Part shown: one piece after another, positions 1 through 7,292 of the stretch
How the letters are laid out: every line of letters starts with the position of its first letter
Numbering within the stretch: the stretch's first letter is position 1
IMG/VR virus record: IMGVR_UViG_3300032462_000002
Span: 1-64,000 of that record
Direction: 5' to 3' (one strand)
DNA length: 64,000 bases
Source: a virus
The notes under the pieces: model-generated
Told to the model about the DNA's origin: nothing
The model's database searches: none
The model's input: only the letters and a program-made list of their open reading frames with translations
Translations under genes and position numbers: made by a program

Positions 1-122
1 CCGATCAGTTTTGGTCCAACGCCAACATTAGGGCCGATCAGTTTTGGTCCAACGCCAACATTAGGTCCGATCAGTTTTGGTCCAACGCCAACATTAGGTC
101 CGATCAGTTTTGGTCCAACGCC
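1..122 (+). repeat. 33-bp tandem repeat, about 3.7 copies
   Basis: The unit begins CCGATCAGTTTTGGTCCAAC and recurs every 33 bp at 1, 34, 67 and 100. Copies differ only at one base near the unit end (G or T). It is in frame with the protein at 1-801, giving an 11-residue repeat. The array probably extends upstream of the window. Confidence 0.95.
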
Positions 123-801
123 AACGGTGTCTGTGAATTGGGGTACGCCGCCAACTTGTTCCTGTACCGTTACTATCAGTTGTCCTAGTGGTGGAGGTGG
201 ACCTTCTGCGTTTCGTGCTGCGTCAATGGCTCTAAATGATGGATTGTCTAGCGACTTTGATCCTATTGAAGTTCAAATGACTGACTTGGGCATTCCTTCA
301 GAAATCTTCTTGAGAGTTCCAGAGATTCCCGACATTAGGGTATTGCATGACATACCGCAGATTATTCGAGTAGAGGCCCCAAAAATTCCAGACATCAAGA
401 TCATTGGGCCTGCTACTCCTTTGCCATCAGAGATTAGGATTGTCTCAGATAGCATTCCTTCATTTATTGAACTGGTTGCGTATAGTCTGCCAAAATCAAT
501 CATTTTGGACACAGCTAGTTTGCCACGCTCAATTAAGCTGGAAGTGCCGGAATCATTCCCGTCTATCAAAATTGATGCGAGTGGTATACCTACCTCAATT
601 CAGGTTGTTGGAATTCCATCATCCATTGAATTGATTGGCGCACCATCTGAAATTAGATTGGTAATGCCTGAAAAGCCAGAAATAGAACTGGTTTACAAGG
701 GTGCGCCAATTGATGTTAAGATCAACTTAGACATCAGCCGATTAACAGGAGATGATGGCAATGCGCAGTGCGTTGCTATTGTGCCATGCACGCCAAAGTA
801 A
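1..801 (+). CDS. Repeat-rich protein, C-terminal part (5' end outside window)
   Basis: The frame is open from base 1, so the gene starts upstream; the internal GTG at 127 is probably not the real start. It opens with copies of an 11-residue repeat (PISFGPTPTLG) encoded by a 33-bp tandem repeat. A Cys/Gly-rich linker follows, then about fifteen short I-P-x-x-I-x-L-like beats (for example IPSEIRIV, LPRSIKLEV). This spacing suggests a repetitive beta-solenoid or fibre-like protein, but no family was recognised. The last part (664-735) is almost identical at DNA level to 7824-7895 in another gene. The next gene starts 1 bp after the stop. Confidence 0.8.
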   Translation, partial: PISFGPTPTLGPISFGPTPTLGPISFGPTPTLGPISFGPTPTVSVNWGTPPTCSCTVTISCPSGGGGPSAFRAASMALNDGLSSDFDPIEVQMTDLGIPSEIFLRVPEIPDIRVLHDIPQIIRVEAPKIPDIKIIGPATPLPSEIRIVSDSIPSFIELVAYSLPKSIILDTASLPRSIKLEVPESFPSIKIDASGIPTSIQVVGIPSSIELIGAPSEIRLVMPEKPEIELVYKGAPIDVKINLDISRLTGDDGNAQCVAIVPCTPK

Positions 802-802
802 C

Positions 803-1669
803 ATGAGAATAAAAAAACACTCTAACGGCAATCAATATTTGTTGACCCCCCAAAACAAGTGGGTTCGCAATTTCACTGCCAACAATGTTCAATATATTGA
901 CATCAACAATACCATTGATGTCAAAGATCATTTTGCATTCCTACAAAATGAAGTGCAAAATGGTTTTCAAAGAAACCAATGGATTGATTCAGAACAAATT
1001 CATCATCCCGATGTTGTGATTGTATCCGATGGCTATGGATTCAAAGAGAAACAAAAGATTCTCAGTAAATTGCCAAAAAATATAACCATAATAGGCGTGA
1101 ATGGCTCTTTGTCTAAATGGGAAATCACAAACAGAAACATTAACTATTATGTGGTTAACAATCCGTATGACGAGTGCATGAAATACTTGCCACGGCGAGG
1201 AAAGGTTTTGCCAAAGTGTATAGCATCACCTAGAACTAACCATGAGTTTCTGAGCAACTACAGAGGGACCAAAATGAGGTACTATCCTGTAGGCGAGCAG
1301 AGCTACACCACGCTTGGTGCGAAAGAAGTGCAATGGCAAGTAGACGATTATCGCAACCCAATTTGTGCGGCCATTGGATTGGCCTACCGATTCGGAGCAG
1401 AACGCTTAATGTTGTTTTGCTGCGACGACTCGTTTAAGGATGAACGACCAGGGGCAGTACAATTGGAAAACGGATTGTGGATGTACCCACAACACGAAGT
1501 TGCACACGGTTTAATTGATGGCAATTTATACTGGCTGGGGAGCCAGCGATACCAAGAAGTCTTAACAGGCGATTGCTCAAGCGGACCAAACTACACAAAT
1601 GCTTCATACATAGAAGAAGATAAGATATTATCCTTCTTCGGGGTTGAGAATAATGAACAAACGGAGTGA
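803..1669 (+). CDS. DUF115/MptE-like Rossmann protein, possible glycan enzyme
   Basis: The protein has about 288 residues. I chose the ATG at 803 because it follows the previous stop by 1 bp; the earlier in-frame ATG at 752 lies inside the previous gene. Visible features are a Rossmann-like core (VVIVSDGYGFKEK, ITIIGVNGSLSKW, then NYYVVNNPYDECMKYLP) and a late block (GLAYRFGAERLMLFCCDDSF). This pattern recalls DUF115/MptE-like proteins found in surface-glycan loci. It is followed by an overlapping small gene. The function is a guess; the gene itself is solid. Confidence 0.75.
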   Translation: MRIKKHSNGNQYLLTPQNKWVRNFTANNVQYIDINNTIDVKDHFAFLQNEVQNGFQRNQWIDSEQIHHPDVVIVSDGYGFKEKQKILSKLPKNITIIGVNGSLSKWEITNRNINYYVVNNPYDECMKYLPRRGKVLPKCIASPRTNHEFLSNYRGTKMRYYPVGEQSYTTLGAKEVQWQVDDYRNPICAAIGLAYRFGAERLMLFCCDDSFKDERPGAVQLENGLWMYPQHEVAHGLIDGNLYWLGSQRYQEVLTGDCSSGPNYTNASYIEEDKILSFFGVENNEQTE

Positions 1670-1967
1670 CGAAAAGGGTGATCCCTTCGGACCATTTAAC
1701 TTTGGTGATTTCAAAAAGTGGATGGAACATCAGCAAGATACTAAGGCTAAACCAAACATGGTTGGTCTACAGGTTGAATCTAAAGTCGCATTCAAGAAAT
1801 TGCTGTCTCGTATAGAAACGCAAGATGGTGAAATTGAAGAAGTTGCCAGAGACTTCAAAAAGAACGGTGGAACCATAACCAGTGTTGATGGACACAATGT
1901 TCTTGTTGAAGTTGATAGTGGCTCTTTCATGATTCATAGAATGTACATCAAGAGAGAAGACGACTAA
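1653..1967 (+). CDS. Small hypothetical protein
   Basis: The protein has about 104 residues (MNKRSDEKGDPFGPFNF...). It begins inside the end of the previous gene, so translation is probably coupled. The C-terminal half (GGTITSVDGHNVLVEVDSGS) looks like a small beta-rich fold. The 3' end overlaps the convergent gene by 4 bp. A TTG at 1644 is an alternative start. No family recognised. Confidence 0.7.
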   Translation: MNKRSDEKGDPFGPFNFGDFKKWMEHQQDTKAKPNMVGLQVESKVAFKKLLSRIETQDGEIEEVARDFKKNGGTITSVDGHNVLVEVDSGSFMIHRMYIKREDD

Positions 1968-2332
1968 ACTCCTTTTCTAAGCATTGTTGTCTTTATTGGA
2001 AGATGTGACATATTGACGGTTGGTACCTGTACTGCCGCTGGCACGAATTCAGGTTGTGCGCTAACCGGAATGTTTGAAAATCCTCTGATTTTAAGACTTG
2101 AACGAAAATATTCAAATGAATCGGACGATTCAATCCAAGGCTCCCACAACATTCGTGAGTCAAAGATGATTTGCTCTAATTGAGCTTCCCAACCAACTGG
2201 TAGCTGCAATGGGCCTAAATCATCGACTCGAACGGCCATTTGTGTTCGTCCTTGAAATTTAGCTAGGATTCTAATGCCAGTTTTATCTCTTCTTCCAAGA
2301 TAGAGATATAGATTATTCGTCTTTATTGCCAT
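1964..2332 (-). CDS. Hypothetical protein, tandem paralogue of the upstream gene
   Basis: The protein has about 122 residues (MAIKTNNLYLYLGRRDKTG...). It is clearly paralogous to the gene at 2313-2582. Both contain LYLYL-[GA]-RRDK-[TS]-GIRIL, then QIIFDSRMLWEPW or QIIYDARMLWEPW, then SLKIRG. The ATG lies within the last codons of the upstream gene, giving a 20-bp overlap. This copy has an insertion after GIRIL and an extended C-terminus. The family is unknown; the shape suggests a small phage accessory protein made by tandem duplication. Confidence 0.75.
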   Translation of the reverse strand: MAIKTNNLYLYLGRRDKTGIRILAKFQGRTQMAVRVDDLGPLQLPVGWEAQLEQIIFDSRMLWEPWIESSDSFEYFRSSLKIRGFSNIPVSAQPEFVPAAVQVPTVNMSHLPIKTTMLRKGV

Positions 2333-2582
2333 CTTTCTTTTCCTCGGCATCTTTATCTTTGATGCCTAAAAGTGCCTTTAGAATTTCTTCAACTATGTTC
2401 GTATATCCCCTGATCTTGAGCGAGGCCCTGAGTTCTTCAAACGTGTTCGCCGACTCCACCCACGGCTCCCACAGCATTCTGGCGTCGTAGATGATCTGCG
2501 TGATCTGCCCGTCCAGGATGCGGATGCCGCTCTTATCTCGGCGGGCCAGATACAGGTACAAATCACTTACTAGCTGGGGCAT
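2313..2582 (-). CDS. Hypothetical protein, tandem paralogue
   Basis: The protein has about 89 residues, starting MPQLVSDLYLYLARRDKSG. It shares the LYLYLxRRDKxGIRIL and ARMLWEPWVES blocks with its downstream neighbour. The tail is charged (KDKDAEEKKDGNKDE). Its start overlaps the last codons of the HNH endonuclease gene by about 20 bp, so the three minus-strand genes form one overlapping unit. A longer in-frame start at 2624 would sit deeper in the HNH gene and is less likely. Confidence 0.7.
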   Translation of the reverse strand: MPQLVSDLYLYLARRDKSGIRILDGQITQIIYDARMLWEPWVESANTFEELRASLKIRGYTNIVEEILKALLGIKDKDAEEKKDGNKDE

Positions 2583-3297
2583 CGGGCTTCTCCTGATAAA
2601 CCGCCACTGTCCTGCAAAAATCAAGGAAGTCAGAGTCAGTCATGTTTTGTTTCATCTTGTTAATCGTTTTATGTAACCATTGCACATTTCCAACAAGGTA
2701 ACCTTTGCCAGAATCTATTCGATCTAAGGAAGCCGTGGTTTCTTCAGAGTAGTAGCTGCCGAATTTCAAAGGCATTCCACTCAATGTGCATCTTCTGTTC
2801 TGGAGTAAGAATAATTCCCAAGCGTACTCCACAGTGATCTCGACAAGAAGTTGTTTGTTTGACCTTTTCGCATTCCTCAATATGCGTTTCCAATGGGTGT
2901 TGCTGATTTCGCCGTGGCCTTTCCAGTTGGCATGACGAACTCCATACTTGTATTTGCATTCATTGCAACACTTACTTTGGCCCAATCTAAGCGCTGTGCC
3001 TGTGACGGTGGAAGAATGACCACATTCACATACTACACACCAACAAGACTTACCCTTATAAGAAGCAGCTTTTTCGAGAACCGACCATTTGCCAAATTTC
3101 ACACCGACCAGATTCCTACCTGCTTCTTTAGCCCAATATCTCGAAACAGCCCGTCTTCGTGGAACGCCATACTCCTTCAACCTTCTATTTATGGTCGTTT
3201 TTGGACAACCGCTTTCTTTGGCGATTTCGTCTAGCGTCTTCTGCTTTTTCACATACTCACTTATCAGGTAGCGTTTGTCTACTTGCTGGTGTTTCAT
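2563..3297 (-). CDS. HNH homing-type endonuclease with N-terminal helix-turn-helix
   Basis: The protein has about 244 residues. The N-terminus reads as a helix-turn-helix (TLDEIAKESGCPKTTINRRL, then KEYGVPRR). The middle has Cys pairs typical of a zinc-binding module (CWCVVCECGH and CCNECK). The C-terminus is HNH-like: RRCTLSGMPL, ASLDRIDSGKGYLVGNVQWL and KMKQNMTDSDFLDFC, a layout seen in free-standing phage HNH enzymes. It probably nicks or cuts DNA and spreads by homing. I used the ATG at 3297; the frame runs further upstream without a good start. It overlaps both neighbours. Confidence 0.85.
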   Translation of the reverse strand: MKHQQVDKRYLISEYVKKQKTLDEIAKESGCPKTTINRRLKEYGVPRRRAVSRYWAKEAGRNLVGVKFGKWSVLEKAASYKGKSCWCVVCECGHSSTVTGTALRLGQSKCCNECKYKYGVRHANWKGHGEISNTHWKRILRNAKRSNKQLLVEITVEYAWELFLLQNRRCTLSGMPLKFGSYYSEETTASLDRIDSGKGYLVGNVQWLHKTINKMKQNMTDSDFLDFCRTVAVYQEKPDAPASK

Positions 3298-3454
3298 TTG
3301 TTTTTGCCTCACCAGTATAATATGATGGACGTAGAAGTTCTTCCAATAGAATTTCCAAGATAATTTTATTGTAAACATCGTCCGGGCCAAACTCTTTTGC
3401 AAAAGCCTGAAACGCATTCACTCCAGCAATAGCTTCATTATGGTTTTTACTCAT
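3257..3454 (-). CDS. Small hypothetical protein
   Basis: The protein has 65 residues (MSKNHNEAIAGVNAFQAFAK...), mostly helical in the first two thirds. Its 3' end overlaps the HNH gene start by 41 bp. Its ATG shares the CATG tetranucleotide with the divergent gene at 3453, so the two start codons overlap by two bases. Unknown function. Confidence 0.55.
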   Translation of the reverse strand: MSKNHNEAIAGVNAFQAFAKEFGPDDVYNKIILEILLEELLRPSYYTGEAKTNETPASRQTLPDK

Positions 3455-4070
3455 GCCACTACCTTTACCTCAGTACGCCAAAGTCAAAGACAACTATTGT
3501 ATAGCCTACTTCGGCAATAACAAAGAACACTTGGTTCAGTTAAAGTTGCTCCGGCCTTATATGGAGGCCGCTTTTCTCGGCGTCAAGGTTTACTTGTCGT
3601 GTCGAGAAGACTCAGCTTATTTACTCAAAGGTGAAGAGAGAATAATCACACGAGAGGAATTAAAGGAAAATAAACATCTATTTGGATACATTCGTGAATT
3701 GTTATGTGACATGCAGTCACATCCAGTAGAGGAATTCATGAATGAATCTGACATCAGATATGGACCGATTCGTGTAGAACAACCTTTGAAAAACAAAAAA
3801 TGTGTTCTTTTAACAAATGGCGTGACGCCTGTTGGTTCCCTTACAGGAAACCAAATCAAATTGGCAATTTCTCACATTCAAAACAAAGGCTACCAACCAG
3901 AAATCAATGGAACGACTGAAGATGCTGGATGGGTGGTCGGTGTAGAAAACGAACAATTCTACAACGCTGCCGCCATTGGCAGGGCCGTTACGTTAATTCC
4001 AACGGGATTTGGTGAAAATATGTTCAAGAAACTCTTCCCTAGCGGACAAATCCTCAAGCTACCTGCATAG
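3453..4070 (+). CDS. Glycosyltransferase-like hypothetical protein
   Basis: The protein has 205 residues. Visible blocks are YCIAYFGNNKEHLVQLKLL at the N-terminus, LLTNGVTPVGSLTG in the middle and GWVVGVENEQFYNAAAIGRA then VTLIPTGFGENMFKKLFP near the end. The last block has the nucleotide-binding feel of GT-B glycosyltransferases, where a ligand-facing E or D precedes a small hydrophobic helix. It starts divergently against the 65-residue gene. The catalytic role is uncertain. Confidence 0.6.
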   Translation: MPLPLPQYAKVKDNYCIAYFGNNKEHLVQLKLLRPYMEAAFLGVKVYLSCREDSAYLLKGEERIITREELKENKHLFGYIRELLCDMQSHPVEEFMNESDIRYGPIRVEQPLKNKKCVLLTNGVTPVGSLTGNQIKLAISHIQNKGYQPEINGTTEDAGWVVGVENEQFYNAAAIGRAVTLIPTGFGENMFKKLFPSGQILKLPA

Positions 4071-4127
4071 CTAATGTGAAGTTAGGGGAATCACACACAA
4101 CTCTGTTACACTCTTAGGAGAAAACAC

Positions 4128-4742
4128 ATGAGCGTATTTAAGGTAGCTTTGAACAGCATTGCTCAGGGATATATGGACCTGAACCCTGCTACAGCAACAT
4201 CAATTTCGGGATTGGACCACAGCCAATTGGGCGCAGGAATGAGTCCTTCCATTCAGCGTACAATCTACGTTTCTGGACCGAATCACACATATCGTAATTT
4301 GAAGGACGGCGAGCAGTTCACCGACTGCAACTACTGGAAGCGTTTTGCTTATCCACAGGTCGCATTGGCTGACGCCTTCATTGAAGTCGTTACCGATGAC
4401 GGTTCTGTATACAGCGACGTTTCGGACGAGAATGTATTCCCGAAGGTTTACAACCTGTCTGTAGTCAATGGTACAACCTACACGGCTAACGTCGTAGACA
4501 TTCTTGGCGACACAGGCGGTTTCGCAGTGTTCGTACAGATTGCCAACCAGGGCGGCACTGCTGTCAAGGTTCGTCTGAACGGCACAGCAAACGCAATCTT
4601 CGATCTTGGTGCTGGCGAAACCCAGGTCTTCAACCACGGCGACCTCTCGGTCACTAAGTTGGAGTTCGCAAACACTGTTTCTGGTGGAGCCACCACAACA
4701 GTTCAGGTTCTTGTCTCTGTCAAGAGCGTCTGCAATAGCTAA
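4128..4742 (+). CDS. Probable virion structural protein
   Basis: The protein has 204 residues and is rich in Gly, Thr, Val and Asn, with beta-type sequence throughout and no catalytic signature. The start is well supported by TTAGGAG about 8 bp upstream. The composition (GTTYTANVVDILGDTGGFAV, GTANAIFDLGAGETQVF) is typical of decoration, fibre or sheath-associated proteins. The gene is followed at once by a strong terminator, so it probably ends a transcription unit and may be highly expressed. Confidence 0.7.
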   Translation: MSVFKVALNSIAQGYMDLNPATATSISGLDHSQLGAGMSPSIQRTIYVSGPNHTYRNLKDGEQFTDCNYWKRFAYPQVALADAFIEVVTDDGSVYSDVSDENVFPKVYNLSVVNGTTYTANVVDILGDTGGFAVFVQIANQGGTAVKVRLNGTANAIFDLGAGETQVFNHGDLSVTKLEFANTVSGGATTTVQVLVSVKSVCNS

Positions 4743-4763
4743 TTGGATTCTTTGAATTTCAGG

Positions 4764-4796
4764 CCCCGGTAGGAACCTTCCTACCGGGGTTTTTTT
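4764..4796 (+). terminator. Rho-independent terminator
   Basis: A perfect 12-bp stem (CCCCGGTAGGAA paired with TTCCTACCGGGG) has a two-base loop and is followed by seven T. It lies 22 bp after the stop of the structural gene at 4128-4742. Confidence 0.95.
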
Positions 4797-4817
4797 ATTG
4801 ACACACTCTATCAAAGC

Positions 4818-5804
4818 ATGGGACAACTTCGCAAACCAGCCGCCATTTCTAAACCTAAGCCATTAAGCATTAGGGACTTCTACAACAAACGAAATCGCAT
4901 CCTGGTATGGCATGACAAAGGCGGATTAGGCGATGTGTTGATGCAGCGAATGATGTTCGCCGATTTCAAATCTATATGTCCAGATGCCGATTTGATTTTT
5001 GCTTGTTTGCCAGAATACATGGACGCTGCCAAAGACCACCCTTGTATTAGTGAAGTAATTGATTCTAGGACGGTGAACGTCAACGACTATACCAATCATT
5101 ACAACACTTGCGTTTCTATTGCAGATAGGTATGAAAACCTAAATGCTCCTTTTTGTTTAGAACACAGAGCCGATATATGGGCTAAATATTGCGGCGTCAC
5201 TTTGACTAAACACGAAATGCAATTCAGATTTAATCCAGCATTCCTAGAACATTGCCGCAAGCGATTGAGAGCAATCGCTCCTGAAAGCAAGCCAACAGTA
5301 TTGTTTGCGCCAGTATCAAAAATGGCAGTCAAAACACTATTGCCATTTCAAATTCAAGCCGTAGTAGATGCCACAAAAGATTGCAATTTAATTGGACTAC
5401 ATAACAAAGAGATAGCCGAACTTACCCGCCTGGGACTGCCCGGCGTATATGGTGCTACTCTCAAAGAGTGGATGGGATACATTGCAGTAGCAGATTATGT
5501 CATATCTGTTGATACTGCAACTTTTCACATGGCTGGAGGGCTTAAAAAGCCGCTTGTGGGCATTTTTACATTTGCAGATGGAAAGGCTTATGGGAAGTAT
5601 TTCGACTTCGTGTTGGTTCAGAAACATCGGGACAACGGCAATTGGGATTGTGGACCATGTTTCAAATTTGGCGACTGTCCAAAGTGCAACAAGGCTCAAA
5701 AACCCTGTTTAACTGAATTAAGTCGAGAAGAATTGCAGACCGGAATCAAACAGATGTTTGAAAGATGTCCATTCAATCAAAAGACGCCTTTATTGCAATT
5801 TTGA
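4818..5804 (+). CDS. Glycosyltransferase family 9-like (heptosyltransferase fold)
   Basis: The protein has 328 residues in the GT-B style. N-terminal GGLGDVLMQRMM matches the G-x-[GL]-D-[LV]-[LV] motif of ADP-heptose-type transferases. A central VLFAPVSKMAVKTL follows. Near the C-terminus VADYVISVDTATFHMAGGL then KKPLVGIF is the classic nucleotide-sugar-binding block of GT9 enzymes. Several Cys (CGPCFKFGDCPKC) near the end may bind a metal. It probably modifies a surface glycan of the host or a virion glycoprotein; the donor sugar is unknown. Confidence 0.8.
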   Translation: MGQLRKPAAISKPKPLSIRDFYNKRNRILVWHDKGGLGDVLMQRMMFADFKSICPDADLIFACLPEYMDAAKDHPCISEVIDSRTVNVNDYTNHYNTCVSIADRYENLNAPFCLEHRADIWAKYCGVTLTKHEMQFRFNPAFLEHCRKRLRAIAPESKPTVLFAPVSKMAVKTLLPFQIQAVVDATKDCNLIGLHNKEIAELTRLGLPGVYGATLKEWMGYIAVADYVISVDTATFHMAGGLKKPLVGIFTFADGKAYGKYFDFVLVQKHRDNGNWDCGPCFKFGDCPKCNKAQKPCLTELSREELQTGIKQMFERCPFNQKTPLLQF

Positions 5805-5819
5805 CATCTAGTACCCGCA

Positions 5820-5928
5820 CGGAAATTATTCCGACTAATAAGAGATTCTGTGCCACGATGACATAAATATGTCATCGGATGCAGATCGCCGATGTAATGC
5901 TCTGCGAGCAGAAAACAACCTTTTCTGC
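5820..5928. ncRNA. Cluster of hairpins, candidate structured RNA
   Basis: In this 199-bp gap between genes there are four helices in a row: CGGAA/TTCCG (5820-5833), a perfect 10-bp CGATGACATA/TATGTCATCG (5856-5877), GCAGA/TCTGC (5881-5905) and GCAGAAAA/TTTTCTGC (5908-5928). None is followed by a long T run in the plus direction. It could be a small RNA, a 5' leader structure for the gene at 6004, or RNA-processing sites. The remaining gap to 6003 shows only AT-rich sequence. Confidence 0.4.
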
Positions 5929-6003
5929 AAAGACTTCTTGTAGTTCTATCAATGTCTTTTTAGTAGGCATTTTTAATCTTCAAGTGAATAACTACTTTAT
6001 TGT

Positions 6004-6261
6004 ATGGTTGATGGAGATATTTTTGTGCCACAGCTAATTAAACCAGGATCGGTCAAAATCACGACCCAAGATGGGGAAGTCCAAGTGACAATTGCCTTGG
6101 AGCTAACCATAAATCTAAACACGGATGGTGTTAAGGTTTATGCACAAGCAGTGGAACAGAAAAAAGAAGAAATTCAACAAGAAATTCAACAAGAAAAGGA
6201 TGAATGGATGATTCCTGATTTTGGAGCTTCTCCTAAACTTGATTTCGGAAAACGGGAGTAA
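6004..6261 (+). CDS. Small hypothetical protein upstream of the actin-like ATPase
   Basis: The protein has 85 residues. The N-terminal half is beta-like (IKPGSVKITTQDGEVQVTI), then a charged Glu/Gln/Lys helix with an exact IQQE repeat. It ends 3 bp before the actin-like gene, so it is probably co-transcribed and translationally coupled. A partner or adaptor role is possible but unproven. Confidence 0.65.
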   Translation: MVDGDIFVPQLIKPGSVKITTQDGEVQVTIALELTINLNTDGVKVYAQAVEQKKEEIQQEIQQEKDEWMIPDFGASPKLDFGKRE

Positions 6262-6264
6262 ATT

Positions 6265-7269
6265 ATGCCAATTGGATTTGACTGCGGAACATTCAATCTC
6301 GTCTGCTGCCACAGAGACGATAAAGGGGACTTCGTATACAAGAGAGAAGTCAATGCTTTCTTGGAACTCCCATTGGATAATCGTTTCGTCTTCAACATGA
6401 TGAAGACAGCGGGCGTGCCATTGATTGAACGAGACAAGGTTGCTTATGCTTTGGGCGAGGCGGCTTGCAATATGACTTACACAATGAGCCAGCTTGAACT
6501 CAAACGTCCCATGATTCACGGATGTGTCAATCCAAAAGAAAAAGACGCATTCCAGATTATGTCGATCATGATTCACTCATTGATTGATGGAATTACAAAA
6601 GATGGGGAGACGCTTTACTATTGCGTACCAGCCAATGCCATCAATGAAGATACAGACGCCGATTATCATCAAAGAATCCTTGAAGCAATCTTCAAGGCAT
6701 ACAAGGATGAAACGGGTCGCAAAGTAGATGCACACCCAATCAACGAAGCCCTAGCCCTGGTCTATGCAGAACTTGGAAAGAAGGCGTTTACGGGCATTGG
6801 TGTGAGTTTTGGTGCTGGCATGGTTAATCTATGTTATGCGATGTATGGAAATCCTGTTTTCGCTTTTTCGATTGTCAACTCAGGCGATTGGATCGACCGT
6901 CAAGCTGCTAAAGCAACGGGCGAGTCAATCTCTTTCATCAATAAAGAAAAAACGAAAATTGATTTGACTAAAGCTCCCGCCTCGTTGGTGGAACGGGCTA
7001 TTCATACTCAATACAGGCTGATGATAGAACATACCGTACAGGGAATCAAGAAAGGTTTTGCAGACATTACCAAATCGGTTCGTGCCGACGCTCCGGTTGA
7101 CGTGGTAATTGCTGGTGGAACATCTTCTCCTTATGGTTTTGCTACTATCTTCAAGGAAACGATTCAGCAGGCCGACTTGCCAATCAAGATCGGAGAGATC
7201 ATTAAACCTAATGATCCGTTATACAGTGTTGCTCGTGGCTGTCTGCTGGCAGCGGAAGCAGCAAAGTAA
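6265..7269 (+). CDS. Actin/Hsp70-superfamily ATPase (ParM/MreB-like)
   Basis: The protein has 334 residues. It shows the order expected of actin-like ATPases: phosphate-1 loop GFDCGTFNLVCC at residues 4-15, an internal NEALALVYAELG segment, phosphate-2 loop GIGVSFGAGMVNLCYAMYG, and adenosine motif DVVIAGGTSSPYGF near residue 280. The best guess is a filament-forming cytomotive ATPase that positions or segregates DNA or virions in the host cytoplasm. It follows a small coupled gene and precedes a chimeric gene, which may be partners. A non-polymerising Hsp70-like role is the alternative. Confidence 0.8.
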   Translation: MPIGFDCGTFNLVCCHRDDKGDFVYKREVNAFLELPLDNRFVFNMMKTAGVPLIERDKVAYALGEAACNMTYTMSQLELKRPMIHGCVNPKEKDAFQIMSIMIHSLIDGITKDGETLYYCVPANAINEDTDADYHQRILEAIFKAYKDETGRKVDAHPINEALALVYAELGKKAFTGIGVSFGAGMVNLCYAMYGNPVFAFSIVNSGDWIDRQAAKATGESISFINKEKTKIDLTKAPASLVERAIHTQYRLMIEHTVQGIKKGFADITKSVRADAPVDVVIAGGTSSPYGFATIFKETIQQADLPIKIGEIIKPNDPLYSVARGCLLAAEAAK

Positions 7270-7292
7270 ATTAGAAAAAGGATGAGAACCAA

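Noticed and set aside
4200-4826. Minus-strand frame of 208 residues over the structural gene
   Set aside because: It lies almost wholly inside a well-initiated plus-strand gene and crosses its terminator; the sequence shows no motif.
6115-6576. Minus-strand 153-residue frame
   Set aside because: It overlaps the start of the clear actin-like ATPase gene and the small gene before it, and has no ribosome site.
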